Source: Dipteronia dyeriana (Eukaryota; Streptophyta; Magnoliopsida; Sapindales; Sapindaceae). Taken from it: a stretch of DNA of 64,000 nucleotides. Below, piece by piece: positions 56,913 through 64,000 of this stretch. Both the position numbers and the translations under genes were made by a program. Positions within the stretch are counted from its first letter, which is position 1, and each line of letters opens with the position of its first letter. The notes beneath the pieces are model-generated. The model worked only from the letters and a program-made list of their open reading frames with translations. It was not told where the DNA came from and searched no databases. The stretch lies in NCBI GenBank assembly GCA_032871835.1, contig CM065301.1:32000405-32064404 (forward strand), given 5' to 3'.

Positions 56913-59376
56913 TGTAGGGAAAAAAAGGGTTCAAAACGCAACGGAAACATGTTAAAAATGAAAATTTGGGTTTGTGTATAAATAAAAAAAAGTTCCTTTT
57001 ATGCAACGAGAACCTTAACCCTAGATTAATTGATATATATAAAAGCATCGTACCTTTTTCGCGTGACGATTGAACAAGCGCCGAATTGATTCCGCAAGAT
57101 CTTCCAATCCAATCACGAATGTGAATCACCTAGGAGTGTGGGCTCCCTTTCTTTAAAGTGTATTCCTGAGGATGGAGACAAAGAAAAAATCTTTTCTTTG
57201 TTAGTTACAAATATCCTCCAAGAGAAAAATCCAAGAACGTCCCGTCACTTGTGAATTATCAATCAATTTGATTGAAACTCGTGTGAACCTTGATTCAATG
57301 TTGTACACAAATCCCTTTTGATGTAAAGGATATTAGTATACTATCGAATACAAAATCGTTCCCCTTTTTTCTTTACTTGGCCGAATTCCCACACTAAAGC
57401 TTAGAGATGATCGAATTTTGTCTAGAGTAAAATCAGATTTTTCTCCCTCAAAATTCTTATGATGACCAAATTCTTCTCTTAGAAAACTTAGCTTGGCCGA
57501 AATCACCTCTAAATTGCCTTAGACATGACCAAAATACCTTCCATATATATAGGATCATAAATTAGAAGGATTCATTTGGTTGGCAAGAATCCTTTCCTTA
57601 GGTGGATTTATTTGGTAGTTAGAATCCTTATCTAAAAGAAATCTATCCTATCCCATATTACATATGTGATAACCGAATTTCATGTCTTTGTTATATATGA
57701 GGAGATTTCAATCTTTCTTAAGAAGGATTACTTGATGGACAAGAATCATATCCTTAGGTAGATTATCTTGGTGGTTATGAATCCTTTTCTAATAAGAATT
57801 CTACTACTAAGTAGTTTTACTTGGTGATCAAGAATCCTTTTCCGAAATGAATTCTTTCCTACACCAAGACTCCTAATCCAACTCAATAGTGTATTTGTAA
57901 CCAGATTAAAGACTTCCTAATTTGATTAGATAAATAACTCCTTTTATTTATCTACTTATCAAATATAGTCTTTAACATTAACTATAGTACCAACAATAGT
58001 ATAGTTTTAGGAGACCATCTCCTAATAGGAAAAGATTTTGACTTTTAATTAAATAATTAATTAATCAACAAATTAATTAATTTCCATTTAATTAAATAAT
58101 AATAAAATAAAAATAATATATATAAGCTATTCACCATAGCCTTTGCAGCCCATACCTAGTATAATGGCCATATATTATTTTTTTTATTTTATTAAATCCA
58201 TTGGACCTTAATAAAAAGTCCACATATGAACTAGACCTATTCTTACAAAAAGAAACAAGTTCACATGCCTTTATTACATTTCTAGATGGACCTCTATTGG
58301 TTCAGTAGAATATATCAAGTGATCCATGCAAGTTCGTGTGGATTGGGGATCTTGGCGGGCTATCTAAATTTAAGCTCCAATAGACACAACCCAATCACAA
58401 CCAACAAATGATTCACTTAGGTCCGATCTATTTAATTTTAGTTTATTCCATTAAAAAACTAAAATTGAACTCTTAAATAAAGATAGAATAAGTTGATGTT
58501 ACTCATTCGTACCCTAGACAACCTTATTGGAGAAAGTGTATCCTCGTGAAGAATATCAGTAATCGCCAAGAGCTTATAGACAGCCTATAGCTCTTAAAGT
58601 TACCATATTTACTCATATGACCACATTTTGAACTTGGATATTTTGACTTATCCAGAAGCCATGTTTCAATAGACTATTGAAAACTTAACGTTAAGATTTA
58701 ATATCCAATACCTCAAAACATCCATATGATGGTATTCTACTCTCATTCAATAAAATGAGCCACGATGTCCATATCTATAAATGAAGTCCTCCATCGATTA
58801 ACAAATGAATACCACCAAACTATCGAGGACATACTGTGCTATATAATCGTACTCATTGATAACTCAAATGATAACACTTGGAACCATAAGTCCATCATTT
58901 ATCTCAGGATTGAGATAGACTCTCCGATTGTCTTTAAATGAAAACTTTTATCCATTGACGATTCTAGATAAAGTATTTCATTTTGATCCTATTCAATACA
59001 CCCAGTGCACTTGATTCTGTTGCCCAAAGGCACCACACTTTGATGATTTTAGACTCATCATAACACATTTGATCCCACTCAAATGCTAGCAAAAGAATCT
59101 ACAACTTTGACAAGATAAAGGCGCCCAACCTTCTATCTTAAGTTGTGAATATTATTCAAGACTAACTAAAGAATTGTGTCTACCTCATACATATCTAGAT
59201 GTATGAATAATTCTTCTTTTCTCATAGTCTTTTGACCTTATAATTATTTACTTTTGACAATTATAATAATTAAACTATAAATGCTATAAGATTTGTTAAA
59301 CTAAAAATCACTTTATTCATATGAAAAGATTGTTAATAACAATATTACACTCTTGCTATCGAGCATAATCCTAACA
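56913..59376 (-). repeat. Right (5') LTR of B (2464 bp)
   Basis: TGTAGGG...CTAACA. Its first 0.9 kb is B-specific; from about 57827 on it is related to LTR A (shared ACACCAAGACTCCTAAT, CTTAACGTTAAGATTTAATA and GAGCATAATCC). No gene. Confidence 0.9.
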
Positions 59377-60081
59377 CTCAGAATGTCAAGCAAGGAAGTC
59401 TTAACTAGGGTCGTGAGTATCCGGAAGGGTGGTTAGCGAGAAAGTCTTGAAAAGATGTGTGAGACCTCGGAATATTGAGCAAGAGGGTGACATATTCATG
59501 AGTAGGCTAAGAGGGTAGTTTCTAGGTGAAGAGATCACTTGAGAGATTGTACTTTTCTTATCTACTAGTGGATTTTGTTTGTCGGTGGTTGCTAACCCGT
59601 GGCTGTTTCCTCTTTGAAGGTTTACCACGTTATATCTTGTGTCAACTTTTCTATATCCCTATCTCTCATATATATATATATATAAATGTGTGATTAATAT
59701 TTTGTATAATGTCATATTTGTAATTGACTTCCTTACACAATATTATTTGTATATGTTAGATAACTTTGTATCTTGTGATATTCCATTCATGTTGTAAAGT
59801 ACCAAATTGTAATACTCTAAGTACAAGTTATGGAATTTTGTTCTACATTGAATATATTTGTTCATAAGATATATTGATTCTTGTTGTATGTTTTGTAGAC
59901 TAAGAGTAGAGATTTGAGCATACTTTAATATATTGTTTTCTCATAGCAATCATGTTGAATGTTAATTTGTATGCTCATCAAGGTTTTGTCAGAAGTCATG
60001 AAAGAATTGACAAAAAATTAGACACAACCTATTCACCCCCCGCCTCTATGTTGTTTAGTATGATTTTGTGCGTATTTTTCA
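59377..60081 (+). repeat. 3' LTR of the C element, segment 2 (end)
   Basis: Continues LTR C from AATGTCAAGCAAGGAAGTC through the 42-bp array to GCGTATTTTTCA. Followed by the target copy GGAAA. Confidence 0.9.
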
Positions 60082-60086
60082 GGAAA

Positions 60087-60296
60087 AAGATTAAAAAGTT
60101 GTAGAAGTTGCATCAGGGCTGTGCTCCGGTCTTGCGCGGGTTCCAGCGAGTGCATAACCGACACACTATGCATGAAGTATAGGCCAAGGCATTGCGTGGG
60201 TCTACAACAGCGCACCATCGCGTAAGTGTCTGCGCATTCCTCTAAAACCAGGAGCTGGAGTTGAAGCATCAGAGCAATGCGCGTTCCACACCTGCG
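60087..60296 (+). repeat. Repeat D3, segment 2
   Basis: Resumes the D3 repeat after the C element. It contains CACACCTGCG and GTGGGTCTACAAC wording similar to the D2 U3-like part (43520-43680). Truncated at 60296 by an inverted B-type LTR. The open frame 60033-60320 is not a gene. Confidence 0.5.
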
Positions 60297-61839
60297 TCTT
60301 GGGATTATGCTCAATAGCAAGAGTATAATAATGTATTTGACAATCTTTTCATATTAATAAAGTGATTTCTAGTTTAACAAATCTTATAGCATTTATAGTT
60401 TAATTATTATAATTGTCAAAAGTAAATAATCATAAGGTCAAAAGACTATGAGAAAAGAAGAATTGTTCATACATCTAGATATGTATGAGGTAGACACAAT
60501 TCTTTAGTTAGTCTTGAATAATATTCATAGCTTAAGATAAAAGGTTGGGCGCCTTTATCTTGTAAAAGTTGTAGATTCTTTTGCTAGCAGTTGAGTGGGA
60601 TCAAATGTGTTATGATGAGTCTAAAATCATCAAAGTGTGGTGTCTTTAGGCAAAAGAATCTAGTGCACTGGGTGCATTGAATAAGATCTCAATGAAATAT
60701 TTTATCTAGAACCGTCAATGGATAAAAGTTTTCATTTGAAGACAATCGGAGAGTCTATCTTAATCCTGAGATAAATGATGGACTTATGGTTGCAAGTGTT
60801 ATCATTTGAGATATCAATGAGTACGATAATATAGCATAGTCTATCCTCGATAGTTTGGTGGTATTCATTTGTTAATCGATAGAGGACTTCATTTATAGAT
60901 ATGGACATCGTGACTCCGTTTATTAAATTACAGTAGAATAACATCATATGGATGTTTTGAGGTATTGGATATCAAATCTTAACGTTAAGTCTTCAATAGT
61001 GTCTATTGAAACATGGTTTCTAGACAAGTCAATATATCCAAGTTCAAAATGTGGTCATATGAGTAAATATGGTAACTTGGAGAGCTATAGGCAGTCTATG
61101 AGCTCTTGGCGATTACTGATATTCTTCACGAGGATACACTTTCTCCAATAAGGTTGTCTAGGGTATGAATGAGTAACATCAACTTATTCTATCTTTATTT
61201 AAGAGTTTAGTTCTTTAGTGGAATGAACTAAAATTAATAGATCGGACCTATGTGAATCATTTGTTGATTGTGATTGGGTTGTGTCTATTGGAGCTTAAAT
61301 TTAGATAGCCCGCCAAGATCCCCAATCCATACAAACTTGCATGGATCACTTGATGTATTCTACCAGACCAATTAAGGGGTCCATCTAGAATTGTATTAAG
61401 GCATGTGGACTTGTTTCTTTTGGTAAGAATGGGTCTAGTTCACATGTGGACTTTTTATAAAAGTCCAATGGATTTAATAAAATAAGAAAAATAATATATA
61501 TGCCTATATATTGTCATGGGTTGCAAGGCTTATATATAAAATCCTAAATATATTATTATTTTATTATTATTTAATTAAATAGAAATTAATTTTATTTGTA
61601 ATTAATTAATTATTTAATTAAAAGTAAAAAAAAAATTCTATTAGGAGAAGGTCTCATAATATTATACTATTGTTGGTAGTATAATTAATATTAAAGACTA
61701 TATTTGATAAGTAGATAAATAAAAGGAATTATTTATCTAGTCAAATTAGGAAGTCTTTAATATGATCACAAATACACTAATGAGTTGGATTCAGAGTCTT
61801 GGTGTAGGAATGAATTCTTTTTGGAAAATGATTCTTGGT
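60297..61839 (+). repeat. B-type LTR in inverted orientation, truncated
   Basis: Reads TTGGGATTATGCTCAATAGC to GAATTCTTTTTGGAAAATG, the reverse complement order of 59376 to about 57827. It is cut at 61839 by a hAT element. Shared anchors in reverse include TTAACGTTAAG and CCGCCAAGATCCCCAATCC. Divergence from the other arm is visible but moderate. The open frames inside (60732-60947, 60948-61151) are chance. Confidence 0.88.
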
Positions 61840-62900
61840 TAGAGGTGGAAAATGGGCAGGGCCCTGATGGGCTGCTCAGCTCTGCCTTTTTGGTCGCGGG
61901 CCTAGGCCTGGCCGGCCTGCCAGCTTAACAAACCAGGCCTAAGCCCGTTAAGCTGGCGCGCCAGACAAGGCCTAGGGGTCGCAGCCTTTATGCTTGCCTG
62001 GCCAAGCCAGTCAGGCCTGTGGTCCCAATTTTTTTCTTAAAAAAAACTGTTATCTTGCAGGCCTTAACAGGCCGGCCTGAGATCCGGCCCGCGAGCCCAT
62101 GGCTTTTGTAAGTTTCAGAATTCTAATTTTTAAAATTTTAAATTTTAAATTTTGAAATTTTAATTTGGGGGTGGCTTTTGTAAGTATCCAGGAGCCGTTG
62201 TTGACCGTTAGAGGGTTTAAAAAAATGCCCAAAACTTTTAAAAGTTACATTTTTTTTAAATCTTTTACAATTCATTTCAATTATACCCTAACCGAACATT
62301 TTCATATAAATACCCCATCACCCTCACCTCATTCCCTACAATTTCTCTACTTTCCTACTCTCTTATTTTTTTCTATTCTCTACAATCTCCGTTCTCCAAC
62401 ATCTCTCACTCTCTTTCAAGTTTCAACTATTTTGTAATTTATTTTATTTATTTAATATATTATATACACTATACATTTTATAATTTATATTATATTATTA
62501 TATAGTATATACTGTTATAGTATATACTTGATACCTCCCACTCTCTAGCCTCTAAATATTCTATGGCTCTTACTCTAAGGTATTGTCTTATTTTTTTTAA
62601 TTTATTTACTTTAATTTGTTATTTAATTATTAACTATATTAGATATTAATATGTTTATAACTAATGTTTTTATTTGTTATTCTGCTAGGTATCGAATTGA
62701 TTAATTAATTCAACACTCTCAACTCTTAAGTCTCCAATTTAAGGTTAGTATTTCTACTTCTCTACTTTTGTTATTAATAAATTTTTATATAGTAATTAAT
62801 TAGTAATTATTATTATTTAGTATTTAGTGATTTGTAATTTAGTACGTGTGTTAAGTGTAGTTAAAATGGGTAATATACATAATTGGCTATGAATAATGAT
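61840..62900 (+). mobile_element. hAT-superfamily transposon terminus with 5' promoter region (partial)
   Basis: Begins TAGAGGTGGAAAATGGGC, a plant hAT-type terminal repeat. A dense sub-terminal zone (61860-62095) follows, with repeated GGCCTG, GGCCGG and AGGCCT in both directions, the usual transposase-binding clusters. A TATA box and pyrimidine-rich leader come next. The other end and the transposase are not visible before the copia sequence near 63290; the stated end is approximate. Inserted in the inverted B LTR. Confidence 0.75.
62305..62314 (+). promoter_or_regulatory. Putative TATA box of the hAT transposase gene
   Basis: CATATAAATACCCC lies before a CT-rich leader (62320-62440) as in other plant hAT genes. 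Possible GT-AG leader introns occur at about 62579-62689 and from 62743 on. Confidence 0.55.
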
Positions 62901-63851
62901 ATTAGTTTTTAATGGTTAGAAAAATTGGTAATTCTCCCTAATATTAATCTAGTTATTAAAAAGTTTAATAAGTTAGATTAATAGGGTCATTTATTGTAAT
63001 TAGGATTAATATGATTAATTACCTAATAATAAATGATCCAAATAAAGTTTTAGGGTTTTAATAGTTAAAACTTGGTAAACACTAACATAATAATCTAACC
63101 CTAACAAATAGTTTACAAAGGCTTAGATTTTTCACTAATAGATTAGATTTTTAATTGTTAAAAATCATTAATAATTTATTAGTTAATTAGAATTTGGTTC
63201 TAATTAGTTAATGCGCTAGATAACTTGATTAAAGTTAGTCGTTTAATCCTGTAGAGTTTAGATGCATTAACAGTTAATAGAAAACCCTAATTTTAAAATA
63301 GTGAGTGGGAGAGGGATATATGACATATATCCCACGGTCTCCATCATTAGTTCAACACCGTGAGATCCGAGTGGGGCCTCATGACGGCTTTGCTTTCGTC
63401 CTCCCTAAGGAGGGTTTCCACAAAGGTCAATACCAAGGTTGACTTCCTAACGGATAGGATTTCTGAGGGTATTTCGGGATTGACCAACCCTAAGGCGGCA
63501 ATTCTCGAGTTAAGCTTGTAAGATCTTAAATGGTGGGTTACACTCACGAAGGTTTTGATTAAGTTTGTTAATTAAAAACCTGACTGAATGAAAGATGGTT
63601 GAACGATATGGAATAAGAGTTGTTCTAGAATATCATTTGATTGAGAATGTCTCGGTCCAACATGCAAAGACTTGACCGACCCTAAGGCGGCACTTCTTTG
63701 TGGTATGTTGGATTGTCATGGTATAGTAACTAGTTTTAGGGTAGTTCTAGTTCGTTAAACATGTTTATGCATCATGTTTAAATTTATGCCAAAGCACTCG
63801 CACTTGTTTTAAATAAACGACTGAATGAATGTTTTATTTATTTCAGCAATA
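62901..63851 (+). other. LTR/leader of the right-hand copia element
   Basis: AT-rich to about 63290, then a more balanced leader before gag. The leader has CCTCCCTAAGGAGGG, a short palindrome (63402-63416), and a direct repeat CCCTAAGGCGGCA (63488, 63679). The LTR borders and primer site could not be fixed. The minus-strand frame 63347-63547 is a chance frame in this leader. Confidence 0.5.
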
Positions 63852-64000
63852 ATGTCTTCTGCATTACTTCAAATTCTCGCAAACGACAAATTAACTGGTG
63901 ATAATTACACTAAGTGGAAACTTAACATTAATGCAATATTGGTCACCAAAGACCTCAAGTTTGTGCTTACGGAGGAATGTTCTCCAGCGCCTGCTGCCAA
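63852..64000 (+). CDS. Gag N-terminus of a Ty1/copia element (cut by window end)
   Basis: ATG at 63852 opens 49 codons to the window edge without a stop. It reads MSSALLQILANDKLTGDNY, then TKWKLNINAILV and KFVLTEECSP, the conserved start of the plant copia gag (DUF4219/UBN2-type). The leader just before it and the Met context (CAATAATGTCT) support this start. Gag assembles the particle. Whether the rest is intact cannot be seen. It belongs to a different copia family from A, B and C because its start and leader differ. Confidence 0.88.
   Translation, partial: MSSALLQILANDKLTGDNYTKWKLNINAILVTKDLKFVLTEECSPAPAA

Larger units (their letters stand above)
53507..59376 (-). mobile_element. Chimeric copia element B, minus strand, nested in the 3' LTR of C
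   Basis: Outer ends are TGTAGGGAAAAAAAGG (53507) and GCATAATCCTAACA (59376). The host LTR reads CCTCGA before and CTCAGA after; only CTC is certain as target duplication, the rest having mutated. The right LTR is complete (56913-59376) and has a perfect iMet PBS next to it (56899-56910), so the element is read on the minus strand. The left LTR lacks about its last 970 bp. The interior is a mosaic: remnants of protease and gag like copia A, the start of an A-type LTR (55718-56010), and a leader with a GC-rich island. Confidence 0.8.
45159..60081 (+). mobile_element. Complete family C LTR retrotransposon, non-autonomous, TSD GGAAA
   Basis: LTRs 45159-48002 and 51428-60081 (split) start TGTTAGG and end TTTTTCA. 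GGAAA flanks both ends (45154-45158 and 60082-60086). An iMet-type PBS follows the 5' LTR (TGGTATTAGAGT at 48006) and a purine tract AAATGGGGAGAT (51416-51427) precedes the 3' LTR, both copia-like. The 3.4-kb internal region has no RT, integrase or protease wording. Without the 5.9-kb element B nested in its 3' LTR it would be about 9.0 kb. It fits the definition of a large non-autonomous element moved by a partner. Confidence 0.88.

Noticed and set aside
63704..63730. TGGTATAGTAAC after GATTGTCA considered as PBS and LTR end of the right-hand copia
   Set aside because: Only six bases match the iMet site and no matching LTR start was found.

Overview
This is intergenic heterochromatin-type DNA from an angiosperm, probably a eudicot. 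I cannot name the species. The evidence is the AT-rich base composition, the plant-specific retrotransposon lineages (Tekay-type chromovirus, Tat, Athila-like, several Ty1/copia families), an Emigrant/Lemi-like pogo transposon and a hAT terminus. I see no host gene, tRNA, rRNA or CRISPR. Nearly every base belongs to a transposable element, and all recognisable coding regions are decayed (stops, frameshifts, deletions) except the short gag start at the right edge.

Layout, left to right. 1-8360: a minus-strand Ty3/gypsy chromovirus of the Tekay/Del type (3' LTR cut by the window edge, PPT, chromodomain-integrase-RNase H-RT-protease-gag, PBS, 2.3-kb 5' LTR). It sits inside the left LTR of copia element A (8361-33105, minus strand), which carries a 1.17-kb tandem duplication across its LTR/internal border. 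The right LTR of A is split twice: by a 12.6-kb Tat-lineage gypsy element (16190-28812, TSD GTATT), and by a solo LTR of family C (30152-32937). The Tat element carries an antisense, intron-containing gene and a 99-bp tandem array. 33106-35611 is an Athila-like RT/RNase H fragment. 35612-38084 is a diverged family C LTR.

38169-45158: repeat family D. It comprises two direct copies (the second hit by a 1.18-kb pogo-like element at a TA site), a gag/protease fragment, and an oppositely oriented D terminus. That terminus is split by a complete family C element (45159-60081, TSD GGAAA) with 2.84-kb LTRs, PBS and PPT but no recognisable gag-pol. The 3' LTR of C is itself split by a chimeric copia element B (53507-59376).

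60297-61839 is a B-type LTR in the opposite orientation, forming a 1.5-kb-armed inverted repeat with the 5' LTR of B. 61840 onwards is a hAT terminus with its own TATA box and 5' UTR. The last 0.7 kb holds the leader and first 49 codons of another plus-strand copia gag.

Relative ages follow from nesting: Athila-like and D elements are oldest; A and C inserted into them; Tekay, Tat, solo C and B inserted into A or C later. The points most worth a second look are the non-autonomous C family with GC-rich palindromic LTR modules, the inverted B LTR pair, the spliced antisense gene of the Tat element, and the A/B chimera with a TGCGCA-rich island. All similarity statements come from reading the sequence by eye; no alignment or database search was run.
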